A stretch of DNA of 64,000 bases, taken from the IMG/VR virus record IMGVR_UViG_3300034072_001378, positions 1 to 64,000 of that record, one strand, 5' to 3'. Below are positions 1 through 8,776 of the stretch, piece by piece (the stretch's first letter is position 1; every line of letters starts with the position of its first letter). Made by a program: the position numbers and the translations under genes. The notes under the pieces are model-generated. The model was given only the letters and a program-made list of their open reading frames with translations, ran no database searches and was not told where the DNA came from. The stretch comes from a virus.

Positions 1-56
1 GGAATCACTATAAAATTAAGACTGTGGAGTCAGTATTAGACTTTTATTTTCAATAA
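1..56 (+). CDS. C-terminal end of a gene cut by the window edge
   Basis: Reading from base 3, an open frame of 17 codons ends at TAA 54-56 (last residues SVLDFYFQ). The start lies outside the window. Another frame also stays open for 12 codons, so the choice rests only on more natural residue content. No function can be given. Confidence 0.3.
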   Translation, partial: NHYKIKTVESVLDFYFQ

Positions 57-86
57 AAGCATTTGTCTAAGAAGCAGTAAAGATAT

Positions 87-108
87 AGAACCTATAGGTT
101 CTTTTATA
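87..108 (+). terminator. Hairpin terminator
   Basis: A perfect 6-bp stem AGAACC-TATA-GGTTCT is followed by TTTATAT. It lies between the gene ending near base 56 and the next start at 126, as expected of an intrinsic terminator. The T-run is short. Confidence 0.5.
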
Positions 109-125
109 TAAACTTATACTTTATT

Positions 126-383
126 ATGCAATTTTATATTTGTTATATAAGTTTATATTTATCTAGTATTATAGGAAATTACGAGTATGGCGCTATAAGC
201 AAGTCAGATAGTACCAAATTGGCTTTAGGATTTAAAACATTAGAAGAAGCTCAATATCATGCTGAAAATATGAATAAAGAATTAGAAAATTTTGATGAAA
301 GTAAATGGAATATGTTATTTTGGAAACAAAAACCTGAAGAATGGGTTGTTATTAACAGACAAAATGAAATTATAAGGGGTTGA
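126..383 (+). CDS. Unrecognised 85-residue protein upstream of gene 46
   Basis: I do not recognise this protein. It has a hydrophobic, tyrosine-rich N-terminus (about residues 1-17) and a soluble C-terminal half containing WNMLFW and WVVINR. It ends one base before the gene 46 start, so the two are probably translationally coupled. The ATG at 126 has no clear ribosome binding site. A shorter start at ATG 270 is possible. Confidence 0.6.
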   Translation: MQFYICYISLYLSSIIGNYEYGAISKSDSTKLALGFKTLEEAQYHAENMNKELENFDESKWNMLFWKQKPEEWVVINRQNEIIRG

Positions 384-2603
384 ATGAATTTAAAGAAAAT
401 TAAAATACAGAATTTTAAAAAGATAGGGTCTGAAGTAACATTTGAAATCAAACCTGGATTAAATCTTATAAGAAGTGAAATTAATGGAACTGGTAAAACA
501 ACATTATTAAGCGCAATAACATTTTTGCTTTGGAATAAAAATGGTGATACTAAGGGAAGTAGCAAATCAACTTTAAGCACCAGCGAACTTATAAATGATA
601 TAAACAAAAAAGAACTTCTTGTTGAAGGTTATTTTGATAATGGTTATATTGTAAGAAGAGGTTTAAAACCAAATATATTTGAAATTCTAGATGAAAATGG
701 GAATAATCTTGCAGATAGAAGTTCAAAAACTATAGATCAAAATTTTTTAGAAACTGAATTATTAGGTTATAATTATGAAACATTTATGAGTACAATTTTC
801 TTAAATTCTAAACCAAATAGTATACCATTCATTTATATGAGTAACACGCAAAGAAAAGAATATATAGAAAAAATTTTAGATTTAAGAGTTATACATCATT
901 TAAATGAAAGTTTAAAAGGTAAAATATCAAATAATAAATCAGAAATTCAAAATTGCACAAAAGCACTTGAATGGAATAAAGAAAATTTAATTTCTTTAAC
1001 TTCTGAATTAGAAAGACAAAAAACTGTTCAGGAAAACCAAAAATTAGAAATTGAACGGTTTTTAATTAATAAAGAAAACCAAATTCAAAATAATTTAAAA
1101 TCTATAAATGATCTAAATCAAAAAATTGCAGAAATTGGAACTAAAAACATTACTCTACAAGATAATTTCAAAAGTGGTGCATTCACAAATAAAATAAATG
1201 AAAATATTAATTCAATTAATTATGAAATAGAACAAATAAATAATAATAATCAATATCAATTAGATGTTCAAGAGTTTGAAAATACTAAATTCTCATTATT
1301 AAAAGAAATTGAAGAGATTAAAAAATCTTTAAAAGGTGATAATGACACATTAGAGTCATTAAAATTAAATTTAAACACACATGAAACAGAATTAAAAGAA
1401 AAAGATGAAGAAGCTTTAAGTAATGCACTGCTTCTAATTAAAAATAAAATACAAGAATTAAAAAATGAATTATTAAGAAAAGAAACAGAAAAGAATATTC
1501 ATTTTAAAAATAAAGATAATTATGTTGTTTGTGGCGAATGCCCAACATTAAGTAAAATAATTGGTTCATTTGATATAGAAGAATATAATGAAAATACTTC
1601 TAAAAATAATTCTCTTATAGAACAATTAAAAGAAAAATACTCAGAAATTGAATCTAGAATTGAAGAATTTAATATTTTAAAAAATAAAATTAACGATATT
1701 AAGAATGAAATTTCAAAATTAAATGCAGAAATTAGTACTAAACAAAATTTAATAACTAAAAAAGAGTCTGATATTAATAATATTGTTTATAAAATAAAAG
1801 AATTTGAATTATCTAAACAACAAAAAATCACAGATAAAGAAAATATAATTATTAATCTTAAAAAGGATATTGAAAATATAAAAGAAAAAATAGATATTGC
1901 TATTGAGAACAACAATAAAGAAATTGCAGATAAAGAAAATCAAATTCAAAATATAAAAATAAATATAGAAAATATAAAATCTCAAAACCCTCCGGCATTA
2001 ATTGAAATAAATGAACAACCAGTAAAAGATTGTGAAAACAAAATTATTGAATTACAGAAAGAATATGATGAATTAAATATACAAAAAGTTGAATTAGAGG
2101 ATTTAAAAGATAGTATTAATAGTAAAAATATTAAGGAACAGGCGTTAAAATCATATATTCCGTTATTTGAAGATAAAGTAAATTTATTAATTAGTAGATT
2201 CACTGAAGATGATATGTTCACAATAAAAGCTAAACTAACAGATGATTTTGATATAGAATTTACTAAAAACGGGAAACCATTAAATATGTTTAGTTTAAGT
2301 GAAGGTCAAAAAGCAAGTATAACATTTGCATTCACATTCGCGTTTCAGTTTTTACTTGATACTAAAAATCAAATAAAAGAAAGTACATTATTTATTGATG
2401 AAATTTTGGATATTGCTTTAAGTTCAGGTAGATTAAATACAATAATTGAATATCTAAAAGAAGTTAGTTCAAATAAAACAGGAAATAAGAGTATTTACAT
2501 AATTTCACATAACCCTAATTTACAACTTGAACTTTTTGATAATATTATTAATGTAAGTATAGAAAATGGATTTAGTAAATATGAATTTAACGGGAGTAAA
2601 TAA
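384..2603 (+). CDS. 46: Recombination nuclease ATPase subunit gp46 (SbcC/Rad50-like)
   Basis: This is the SMC-type ATPase subunit of the phage Mre11/Rad50-like nuclease, which with gp47 resects DNA ends for recombination-dependent replication. Walker A is N34-G-T-G-K-T-T40. A long coiled coil follows, with a zinc hook C-G-E-C near residues 383-386, then the ABC signature L-S-E-G-Q near 636-640, Walker B (LFIDE) near 669-673 and an ISHNP H-loop close to the C-terminus. At 739 residues it is longer than T4 gp46 (560), mainly in the coiled coil. The start follows an AAGGGG ribosome site. Its stop overlaps the gene 47 start by one base. Confidence 0.95.
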   Translation: MNLKKIKIQNFKKIGSEVTFEIKPGLNLIRSEINGTGKTTLLSAITFLLWNKNGDTKGSSKSTLSTSELINDINKKELLVEGYFDNGYIVRRGLKPNIFEILDENGNNLADRSSKTIDQNFLETELLGYNYETFMSTIFLNSKPNSIPFIYMSNTQRKEYIEKILDLRVIHHLNESLKGKISNNKSEIQNCTKALEWNKENLISLTSELERQKTVQENQKLEIERFLINKENQIQNNLKSINDLNQKIAEIGTKNITLQDNFKSGAFTNKINENINSINYEIEQINNNNQYQLDVQEFENTKFSLLKEIEEIKKSLKGDNDTLESLKLNLNTHETELKEKDEEALSNALLLIKNKIQELKNELLRKETEKNIHFKNKDNYVVCGECPTLSKIIGSFDIEEYNENTSKNNSLIEQLKEKYSEIESRIEEFNILKNKINDIKNEISKLNAEISTKQNLITKKESDINNIVYKIKEFELSKQQKITDKENIIINLKKDIENIKEKIDIAIENNNKEIADKENQIQNIKINIENIKSQNPPALIEINEQPVKDCENKIIELQKEYDELNIQKVELEDLKDSINSKNIKEQALKSYIPLFEDKVNLLISRFTEDDMFTIKAKLTDDFDIEFTKNGKPLNMFSLSEGQKASITFAFTFAFQFLLDTKNQIKESTLFIDEILDIALSSGRLNTIIEYLKEVSSNKTGNKSIYIISHNPNLQLELFDNIINVSIENGFSKYEFNGSK

Positions 2604-3709
2604 TGTCAGATAACATAGATAGCACAAATAAAATAGTAATAATTGGAGATGTACACTTTGATGTCGCAAATGGAAATCAAACTGTTCTTGAGAATCAATT
2701 AGATTTCTTTAAAAAGCAAGTATTTCCATATATGAAAGAGCATAATCTAAAAACAATCATCCAATTAGGTGATTTAATGGATAATAGAAATAAAGTTTCT
2801 GTGAATGTTCTACATTATCTTAAAAAAGATTTCTTTGATGTTCTAAAAAATGAAGGAATAACTCTTTACACATTAATAGGTAACCATGATATATATCATA
2901 AAACAACAAGGGAAATTCATAGTTTAGAATTATTTGATGAATTATATGATAATTTTAAAGTAATAAACACAATTCAAATATTGGAAATTAATAATAAAAA
3001 ACTATTAATTGTTCCTTGGGTTCTACCTGATGAGGAACACAATTTTAAAGACTATTTAGATGTTGATTATATATTTGGTCATTTTGAAACAAATGGTGTT
3101 GAAATGGTAAAGAATATAAGTTGTAATACAAACCATGCTTTTAATATGGATTCGTTTAATGGTGTGCAAACATTTAGTGGGCATTTTCACTTAAGAAGAT
3201 ATTACAATGAATCAAATATTTTTTATGTTGGTACTCCAAGTCAAATAAATTGGAGCGATTATAATGAAGCTAAAGGTTTTCACGTTTTAGATATACAAAC
3301 AGGTGATTTAGAATTTATTGAGAATATAATAAGTTCAAAACACATAAAAATAATTTTAAATTCAGAAAATAAAACTATGGAAATTATAGGATTTAAGAAT
3401 AATTTAAAATTTAAAATTGATTCTAAATTAGATTATAGTATTTTTAATAATCATAAAGCAAAAATATATATTGATAAAGATAATGTTTTCAATAAAAATA
3501 TTATTGAAAAATTAGATGTTGAACTACAATCATACCGAATTGAACTTATAGAAAAAGAAAGTGAATTGGAAATAGATAAAATTCAAGAAAATACAACAGA
3601 AGTTAATTTTGATGTTGTTCAAGCAATAAAATCAAGTATTAAAACAGATTATCAAAAACAAGTGTTTAATGATATTTATAATGATGCACTTTTAAATTTA
3701 AAAGATTAA
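2603..3709 (+). CDS. 47: Recombination nuclease subunit gp47 (SbcD/Mre11-like)
   Basis: Metallophosphoesterase nuclease that pairs with gp46. All family metal motifs are visible in order: GDVHFD (15-20), LGDLMDNR, GNHD and GHFH. The length, 368 residues, is close to T4 gp47 (339). The start ATG overlaps the last base of gene 46 (TAATG), the usual coupling of the pair. A middle-type promoter and a new operon begin directly after its stop. Confidence 0.95.
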   Translation: MSDNIDSTNKIVIIGDVHFDVANGNQTVLENQLDFFKKQVFPYMKEHNLKTIIQLGDLMDNRNKVSVNVLHYLKKDFFDVLKNEGITLYTLIGNHDIYHKTTREIHSLELFDELYDNFKVINTIQILEINNKKLLIVPWVLPDEEHNFKDYLDVDYIFGHFETNGVEMVKNISCNTNHAFNMDSFNGVQTFSGHFHLRRYYNESNIFYVGTPSQINWSDYNEAKGFHVLDIQTGDLEFIENIISSKHIKIILNSENKTMEIIGFKNNLKFKIDSKLDYSIFNNHKAKIYIDKDNVFNKNIIEKLDVELQSYRIELIEKESELEIDKIQENTTEVNFDVVQAIKSSIKTDYQKQVFNDIYNDALLNLKD

Positions 3710-3738
3710 TTTAACTTTAATATTCTTTTGTATATAAT
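3710..3738 (+). promoter_or_regulatory. Middle-type promoter
   Basis: TTTAAC, then exactly 17 bases, then an extended -10 box TGTATATAAT. This is one copy of a 29-bp promoter repeated throughout the window, with a CTTTAAT block about 13 bases before the -10. It drives the operon starting at 3766. Confidence 0.8.
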
Positions 3739-3765
3739 TATATTATATAAATTAAGGGATATAAA

Positions 3766-4008
3766 ATGAGAAAAACATATTTAGAAATTGGATTAAACCA
3801 ATTTATGTTAACAACTGAAGTAATCACAAAATTAAATAGAAAGAAAATGCTTGGTAAAGAAATTACTCGCGATTTAATAACTAAAACAGTCGTTGAATTG
3901 AAAAAAGATATTTCTGAAGATTACGGTGAAGAGATAACTTTTGCTGGATTTCATACTATATTAACTCAAGCAGAAGATCATTTTAAAATAATGGGAGATT
4001 TAAAATGA
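3766..4008 (+). CDS. Unrecognised 80-residue protein
   Basis: First gene of an operon behind the promoter at 3710, with an AAGGGATATAAA leader. Mostly charged and helical, not recognised. The stop overlaps the next start (ATGA). Confidence 0.7.
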   Translation: MRKTYLEIGLNQFMLTTEVITKLNRKKMLGKEITRDLITKTVVELKKDISEDYGEEITFAGFHTILTQAEDHFKIMGDLK

Positions 4009-4166
4009 TTGTAACTCATAATAATATTAAACAATGGGTAAATAGTGTTAATTCTTGTAAAGAAATTAAATTTAATTTCATAGCATCACAATCTGATAAA
4101 ATTAAAAAAGGAACTTATGATAAAAGTTTCTTTAGAGGGAAAACTAAAAATAAAGGTAAAAAATGA
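4005..4166 (+). CDS. 53-residue protein sharing a C-terminal tail with the 4647 gene
   Basis: Starts in an ATGA overlap with the previous gene and overlaps the next start by four bases. The last 17 or so residues (KKGTYDKSFFRGKTK) are identical to the end of the protein at 4647-4832 and come from a 50-base direct repeat. The tail is strongly basic. Function unknown. Confidence 0.65.
   Translation: MIVTHNNIKQWVNSVNSCKEIKFNFIASQSDKIKKGTYDKSFFRGKTKNKGKK
4101..4150 (+). repeat. 50-bp direct repeat, copy 1
   Basis: Identical to 4779-4828 over 50 bases. It encodes the basic C-terminal tail of the 4005 gene. The frame is kept in both copies. Confidence 0.9.
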
Positions 4167-4657
4167 AATTTGAAGTAACAGAAGAAATATTTGAATATTT
4201 TAAAGATAAAGCTATAACAGGTAAAGAAATTAAAAAATATATACCAAATTATATGGATTATGCTGAATCAGAAACTATTTTATGTGATGATATTTATAGA
4301 GATGATATATCAAATAAATTAAATACTTTATTATGTGAAGAAAGAAAAATTTTTAAACCTCAATCTTTATGTAATGAAATATATGATATTTTCTGTAATG
4401 CAGATAAATCAGTAGAAACACAAAATTTTAGTATTGTTTTAGATTACGATGGGTTTGATGTTTGGACAGTTAAAGAAAAGGAAATTAGAGAATCAGAATC
4501 TAAAGTTCTAGATAAAATCAGAGTGGAAATTAATGATTTTAAAACAAAAAGAAAAAATCAATTAAAAGTATCACAAGAATTACTAGAAATTGCTAAAAAC
4601 GACACTTTAATGGAAGAACTACTCAAAATAAGAAAAGAACTTAAAAATGAAAAATAA
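4163..4657 (+). CDS. Unrecognised 164-residue protein
   Basis: Sits between the two genes that share a C-terminal tail and overlaps both neighbours. Acidic first half with scattered cysteines (C41, C58, C69, C78), helical lysine/glutamate-rich second half from about residue 110. Not recognised. Confidence 0.75.
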   Translation: MKFEVTEEIFEYFKDKAITGKEIKKYIPNYMDYAESETILCDDIYRDDISNKLNTLLCEERKIFKPQSLCNEIYDIFCNADKSVETQNFSIVLDYDGFDVWTVKEKEIRESESKVLDKIRVEINDFKTKRKNQLKVSQELLEIAKNDTLMEELLKIRKELKNEK

Positions 4658-4832
4658 AGACATAACTAGTACTAAAGTGTGTACATTATATGAGGGTCTT
4701 ACATATGAAGAGTTAAAAGAAGTTATTAAAGAATTTGCTAATTTTAAATCGGTGAATTCTGATATTGAAACAAAAAAGATTAAAAAAGGAACTTATGATA
4801 AAAGTTTCTTTAGAGGGAAAACTAAAAAATGA
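4647..4832 (+). CDS. 61-residue protein with duplicated basic tail
   Basis: Overlaps the 4163 gene by 11 bases and the 4829 gene by four. The last 17 residues repeat the end of the 4005 product. The N-terminal part is unrelated to that protein, so only the tail-coding DNA was duplicated. Function unknown. Confidence 0.65.
   Translation: MKNKDITSTKVCTLYEGLTYEELKEVIKEFANFKSVNSDIETKKIKKGTYDKSFFRGKTKK
4779..4828 (+). repeat. 50-bp direct repeat, copy 2
   Basis: Identical to 4101-4150. It ends at the stop codon region of the 4647 gene. Confidence 0.9.
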
Positions 4833-5122
4833 AAAAATCAAATCTTATAGATAATAAATACTATTTTGTTATAAATAAACATTATAATGTTATGAAATTT
4901 GCTGGAGCTGTATTAAAATACACAAACGTCGATTGTGATAATGTTTATGATAATTTTGAAGATGCTAGAAATAAATTATTGCAAAATTTAAATGAATATG
5001 TTTTAAAAGAAACGGATATCGAAAACAAAAATATTGCTTTATATAACATTAATCAGTTGAAAGAAAAAATTTTAGATCCAGAAAATCTAGCTATTTTTAA
5101 ATTATTTAAGGAGCAAAAATGA
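4829..5122 (+). CDS. Unrecognised 97-residue protein
   Basis: Starts in an ATGA overlap and ends with the ribosome site (AAGGAG) of the next gene inside its last codons. Mixed charged sequence with no motif recognised. Confidence 0.7.
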   Translation: MKKSNLIDNKYYFVINKHYNVMKFAGAVLKYTNVDCDNVYDNFEDARNKLLQNLNEYVLKETDIENKNIALYNINQLKEKILDPENLAIFKLFKEQK

Positions 5123-5573
5123 GATTATATACATTTGGAAATTACTACTTGAGTAGTATTCAACAAGGAATTCAAGCTGGACACGCAGCAGTGGAACTTT
5201 TTAATAAATATGAGAATTCAGAACAATTAAATACTGTAAAAGAATGGGCAAAAATCATAAAACAATGGTTTGTTTAAGTGGTGGTAATAATGCAGCTTTA
5301 AAAGAAATAAGAGATTTATTTAAAAATGAAACAAATTCATATCCGTGGTCTAGTTTCTACGAAGATGAACAATCATTATCTGGAATTTTGACTTCAATTG
5401 CAATAGTATTACCTGATTCAATTTACGATACTGCTTCAAAACTAAGAAGCAAAGAATTACAAATAGTTGATAATAACATTGTAGTAGATAAAGAAGATTT
5501 ATATTATGGTGAATTGACAGATTTTCAAGTAAATTTAATTCAAAAATTAAACTCTTGTGGGTTAGCAAAATGA
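5119..5573 (+). pseudogene. Conserved phage protein, possibly PTH2-like, with a one-base frameshift
   Basis: Two frames together give one continuous protein. Frame 1 (5119-5277) starts MRLYTFGNYYLSSIQQGIQA and runs to VKEWAK. The second frame continues from about 5252 with NHKTMVCLSGGNN and a conserved YPWSSFYEDEQSL block to 5573. The break is at GCAAAAATCAT, where one more A would restore one frame. N-terminal and C-terminal parts both resemble a family common in tailed phages. The G-x-x-A-G-H-A-A-V segment and FYEDEQSL followed by a hydrophobic strand distantly recall peptidyl-tRNA hydrolase 2, but this is weak. The break may be a real indel, a programmed shift or a sequencing error. Confidence 0.65.
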
Positions 5574-5653
5574 TATTTACACAATGTAAGTGCTGTGGAA
5601 AGCAGTTCATTGAACCAAGCTCAGAAGAATTATGTATATTTTGCATAAAATGA
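5570..5653 (+). CDS. 27-residue zinc-binding mini-protein
   Basis: Starts in an ATGA overlap with the previous gene. The sequence has C-x-C-C at residues 6-9 and C-x-x-C at 22-25, with a K-Q-F between, like a minimal zinc ribbon. Too short for a family call. Confidence 0.5.
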   Translation: MIFTQCKCCGKQFIEPSSEELCIFCIK

Positions 5654-5671
5654 ATTTGATAAAGGACAAAT

Positions 5672-6067
5672 ATGAGTAAAATAATTAGAAATATTATTAA
5701 AACACCAGATGGAACAATTTTGGAAAGTAAACATGTTCACGATTATGTTTCACATGTAGATGCAAATGGAGAATTATATATAAATGATGGTGGTAAAGAA
5801 TATATTAGAAGAAGTTCAAATATAGAACCATATGAAGATTTAAGCATTTACGATACTGATATAATTGAAAAAATTAGAGAAAATTTTCTATGGGGAACTT
5901 ATGGAAAAAAAGGAAATGAACCTCTGCATTATAAAACATTAAACGATATGAGTAACTCACATATTGAAAATATTTTAAATGATAATATAAATCCAAAAGG
6001 TACTTTAGATATTTTAAAAAGAGAATTGGTATATAGAAAAGAAAATAATATCTTAATTGAAGATTAA
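5672..6067 (+). CDS. Conserved phage protein of unknown function, 131 residues
   Basis: I recognise the pattern from other tailed phages: an HDYVSHVDANGE block, a YIRRSSN strand, then WGTYGKKG and a final helical segment containing SHIENIL. No biochemical role is known to me. Last gene of the 3710 operon. A middle promoter follows at once. Confidence 0.8.
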   Translation: MSKIIRNIIKTPDGTILESKHVHDYVSHVDANGELYINDGGKEYIRRSSNIEPYEDLSIYDTDIIEKIRENFLWGTYGKKGNEPLHYKTLNDMSNSHIENILNDNINPKGTLDILKRELVYRKENNILIED

Positions 6068-6096
6068 TTTAGCTTTAAGTGCTCTTGATATATAAT
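6068..6096 (+). promoter_or_regulatory. Middle-type promoter
   Basis: TTTAGC, 17 bases, TATAAT preceded by GATA. The TTTAGCTTTAA block resembles a T4 MotA box, and the position relative to the -10 is as in the other copies. Drives the 6124 gene. Confidence 0.75.
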
Positions 6097-6123
6097 ACTA
6101 CTATTAAAACAAAAGGAATAAAA

Positions 6124-6300
6124 ATGAAATCAAATGCTAATGAAGAAAATGACAAAATACAAAGAGCTGGAATATCTGCACTTTATAAAGAAACTAAGGC
6201 TAAAAAGAGTAAGCAAGAGTTGTTAAAAGATGATGAAATTAAACAAAAAACATTGGATTTTATTTTTGGAAAATCAGAAGAAAACCCGTTACAAAAATAA
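6124..6300 (+). CDS. Unrecognised 58-residue protein
   Basis: The ATG at 6124 follows AAAGGAATAAA. An earlier in-frame ATG at 6079 lies inside the promoter and is rejected. Charged and soluble, with a lysine-rich centre. A strong terminator follows. Confidence 0.7.
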   Translation: MKSNANEENDKIQRAGISALYKETKAKKSKQELLKDDEIKQKTLDFIFGKSEENPLQK

Positions 6301-6312
6301 TTAAAAAAATTA

Positions 6313-6347
6313 AAAAGCTAGATACTTAATTGTATCTAGCTTTTTTA
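6313..6347 (+). terminator. Intrinsic terminator, GCTAGATA family
   Basis: Stem AAAGCTAGATAC / GTATCTAGCTTT with loop TTAATT, then a T-run. The same stem core recurs at five other places in the window. Confidence 0.9.
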
Positions 6348-6597
6348 GTATAGAAAGCATTTAAAATTTAAAATTTATTTTGAACTTAAATATGCACATA
6401 TTTTTATATAGAATTATTCAAATTTAAAAGAAAAATTTAACTTAAATGTTTAAGTTAAAAATAAATTTTAAATTTCAAGAGAAGTTAAAGATTTTAAAAT
6501 ATATTTTGAACTTAAATGTAAAATAATTTGCTTTAATTAAGCTTTAAACAAAAATTGTATATAATTATTTAATTTAAAAATACAAAAGGACTAAATT
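6348..6597 (+). promoter_or_regulatory. Gene-free AT-rich control region with four 24-bp elements
   Basis: No ORF with a ribosome site is present here. The region holds four copies of the 24-bp imperfect inverted repeat: 6367-6390, 6423-6446, 6449-6472 (opposite orientation) and 6493-6516, followed by a promoter at 6537. Each copy starts TTTAA and ends TTAAA. The clustering suggests an operator or origin-type binding array. This is an inference. Confidence 0.6.
6537..6565 (+). promoter_or_regulatory. Middle-type promoter
   Basis: TTAAGC, 17 bases, TATAAT with the extended TGTA. A second GCTTTAAT block lies immediately upstream. Drives the 6598 gene. Confidence 0.75.
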
Positions 6598-7062
6598 ATG
6601 AAATACACATCAACACAAATTGCAGAATTTGCTAAAATGGGATATCAAATTGATGAAAATGGGAATCTTACAAAAGAAACAAGAATTCAAAAAATTATGA
6701 GAACAAGTGCAGCTGCTAACACAATTAGAACAATTGAATTGGCAGAAACAACAGTTAAAATAACAAAAGAAATTGATAGAAAATCACCTGTTTCTTCAGT
6801 AAAATTAAATTTCAGAGTTCAAGAAGATTGGTTAGACCCAGAAAGATTAGCAAGAGGATTAGTAACAGCAAAACAAAAGGGTGTTGATTATTCATTACTG
6901 CCAGATGGAACAAAAGTATGTAGATGTTGTCAAGAAAGAACTTCAAAAGATAATTTTTATAAAGCTGCATCAACTAAAGATGGTTTAAGAACTATTTGTA
7001 AATCTTGTAACAATAAACAAAGTAAAACATATATCTCTGATGTTAAGAAAAAGGCTGCATAA
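6598..7062 (+). CDS. Zinc-ribbon protein, 154 residues
   Basis: The C-terminal third carries C-x-C-C and C-x-x-C pairs about 23 residues apart (KVCRCCQERT ... ICKSCNN), like the zinc ribbon in front of phage HNH/endonuclease VII-type proteins, but no nuclease motif follows. The N-terminal part has a short helix-rich segment and no recognised domain. A nucleic-acid-binding role is plausible. Stands alone behind its own promoter. Confidence 0.75.
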   Translation: MKYTSTQIAEFAKMGYQIDENGNLTKETRIQKIMRTSAAANTIRTIELAETTVKITKEIDRKSPVSSVKLNFRVQEDWLDPERLARGLVTAKQKGVDYSLLPDGTKVCRCCQERTSKDNFYKAASTKDGLRTICKSCNNKQSKTYISDVKKKAA

Positions 7063-7064
7063 AA

Positions 7065-7088
7065 TTTAAGTTAAAAAAATCTTTTAAA
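7065..7088 (+). repeat. 24-bp inverted-repeat element
   Basis: Copy of the element that otherwise abuts late promoters, in the TTTAAGTT...TTTTAAA orientation. It lies directly after the stop of the 6598 gene and before the ribosome site of the 7105 gene, with no TATAAATA box next to it. Confidence 0.7.
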
Positions 7089-7104
7089 TTGTTAAAGGAA
7101 TAAA

Positions 7105-7419
7105 ATGAACGCAAAAGAAAAAATTGAGCAATATTTAGACTCAAACGGTTGGAAAAATACACCATCCGAAGCATTAGAATTTAAAAATAGATTAATTAAA
7201 ATGTATTTAGATGAATATAATCACAACATAGAGATGAATAAAAGATTAAAAGATATTAAGTCTCTTAAATACAAATTCACATTTTTTAATTCACATGAAA
7301 ATGAACTAAAATTAAATGAGCTTAAAAATTTAGAAACAGAAGATGAAATATTAGAATTTAGTATAGATTCAGCTAATTCAATTATTTCAAGTTTCTTTAA
7401 ATCTGAAATAAAGGCTTAA
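7105..7419 (+). CDS. Unrecognised 104-residue protein
   Basis: Starts after AAAGGAATAAA. Helical and charged, no motif recognised. Ends one base before the next gene. Confidence 0.7.
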   Translation: MNAKEKIEQYLDSNGWKNTPSEALEFKNRLIKMYLDEYNHNIEMNKRLKDIKSLKYKFTFFNSHENELKLNELKNLETEDEILEFSIDSANSIISSFFKSEIKA

Positions 7420-7420
7420 A

Positions 7421-7858
7421 ATGTATATACTGCCAAATTTTAAATTAAGTCAACATATTATAGAAAATAGAAACACAAGTAAATTATCTAGAATAGAATA
7501 TATTAATGATAGCAATATTAAATATATTATAAAAGAAGCATTTAAAGAAGGATTAACGTCTTTTAGAAATAAGGGTTTATTTGTTATTTCAATTAAATTG
7601 GAAAACAGTAAAAATTATTACAACTTTTTATGTAATCTAAAAGATAATGAATTAGTATTTATAACTTGTGTAGTAAATCAAAAATTTTGGAAATCATTTA
7701 AAAGAGTTCCAAATAGAATAAATTTATTAAAAACTTTTTTACCTAGATTAAATGATGTTCAGAAAACAAAACTTAAAAAAGAACGAATAATGAATAAACT
7801 AGAAAAAGAATTAATTAATGAAGATAAATTATTTTTAAATGCAATGAATTTAAAATGA
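7421..7858 (+). CDS. Unrecognised 145-residue protein
   Basis: Basic protein, lysine-rich towards the C-terminus. No family recognised. Its stop is followed by a middle promoter. Confidence 0.7.
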   Translation: MYILPNFKLSQHIIENRNTSKLSRIEYINDSNIKYIIKEAFKEGLTSFRNKGLFVISIKLENSKNYYNFLCNLKDNELVFITCVVNQKFWKSFKRVPNRINLLKTFLPRLNDVQKTKLKKERIMNKLEKELINEDKLFLNAMNLK

Positions 7859-7863
7859 ATTAA

Positions 7864-7892
7864 TTTATCTTTAATATTCTTTAGTATATAAT
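7864..7892 (+). promoter_or_regulatory. Middle-type promoter
   Basis: TTTATC, 17 bases, TATAAT preceded by TTAGTA. Drives the CCA-enzyme operon. Confidence 0.75.
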
Positions 7893-7914
7893 ATTATTAA
7901 AATAAAGGAATAAA

Positions 7915-8766
7915 ATGACAACAGTATATACAATATTTGAACAATTAAGATTAAAATTCAAAGAATATTATTTTAGAAATGGATTACAAAATAAAAACAT
8001 CAAAAATCCAATCGAAATGACTGAAATTGAATTACTTGCTTTTTGCGAACTTCATAAATTACATGATGAGTATATTTCAATTTCTAATGAAGTAGCAAAA
8101 AATTATTATATTTTAGAAAGTAAACTTGAATTAAATGTAAATAAAATTCCAGAAGATGTAAAATATATTATGAACAAATTATGGAATTTTAGTACAGAAG
8201 TCTATTTAGTTGGAGGATGTGTTAGAGATTTATTACTAGATAAAACACCAAAGGATTTTGATATTGTCACAGATATTTCTTATGATGAAATGACAAAGAT
8301 TTTTTCAGGTTCGGAATTTAAAATTAAAGAAACAGGGAAGCAATTCTTAGTATTTAATCTTAACTATAATGGGAATGATTATGAGATTGCTAACTTTAGA
8401 AAAGATGGTTATTCTAGTGACGGTAGAAGACCAGATGAAGTAAGTATCGGAACAATTCAAGAAGATGCAGCTAGACGAGATTTTACAATTAATAGTATCT
8501 ATTATAATATAAATGGTGTTAAAGCAAACTACCAAAGTATTTTAGATATATTAAATAAAAAAATTAGATTTGTTGGTAATCCAGAAGATAGATTAAAAGA
8601 AGATTATCTAAGAGGCTGGAGATTTTTAAGATTTGCTAATACTTTTAAAAATAAAGGGTTTACAGTTGATGAAAAATCAATGAAAGCAATTAGAAGAAAC
8701 TGGGATAATATTTACAATGCTAGTAACCCAACAAGGGTTATGTTAGAACTTGAAAAAATAATTTAA
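7915..8766 (+). CDS. cca: CCA tRNA nucleotidyltransferase, short form
   Basis: Enzyme of the class II tRNA nucleotidyltransferase / poly(A) polymerase family, which adds CCA to tRNA 3' ends. After an unrelated 90-residue N-terminal extension, the head domain shows V-G-G-C-V-R-D (99-105), the metal pair D-F-D (114-116) and RRDFTIN near 183-189. The neck motif E-D-x-L-R-G-W-R-F follows. The protein ends at 283 residues, so most of the body and tail domains of cellular enzymes are missing. No tRNA gene is seen in the window, so the substrate would be host tRNA or tRNAs elsewhere in the genome. Confidence 0.9.
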   Translation: MTTVYTIFEQLRLKFKEYYFRNGLQNKNIKNPIEMTEIELLAFCELHKLHDEYISISNEVAKNYYILESKLELNVNKIPEDVKYIMNKLWNFSTEVYLVGGCVRDLLLDKTPKDFDIVTDISYDEMTKIFSGSEFKIKETGKQFLVFNLNYNGNDYEIANFRKDGYSSDGRRPDEVSIGTIQEDAARRDFTINSIYYNINGVKANYQSILDILNKKIRFVGNPEDRLKEDYLRGWRFLRFANTFKNKGFTVDEKSMKAIRRNWDNIYNASNPTRVMLELEKII

Positions 8767-8776
8767 AGGATTATTA

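Noticed and set aside
6348-6597. CRISPR array, because of regularly repeated 24-mers
   Set aside because: Copies vary, occur in both orientations, and spacings are irregular and very AT-rich with no leader or cas gene.
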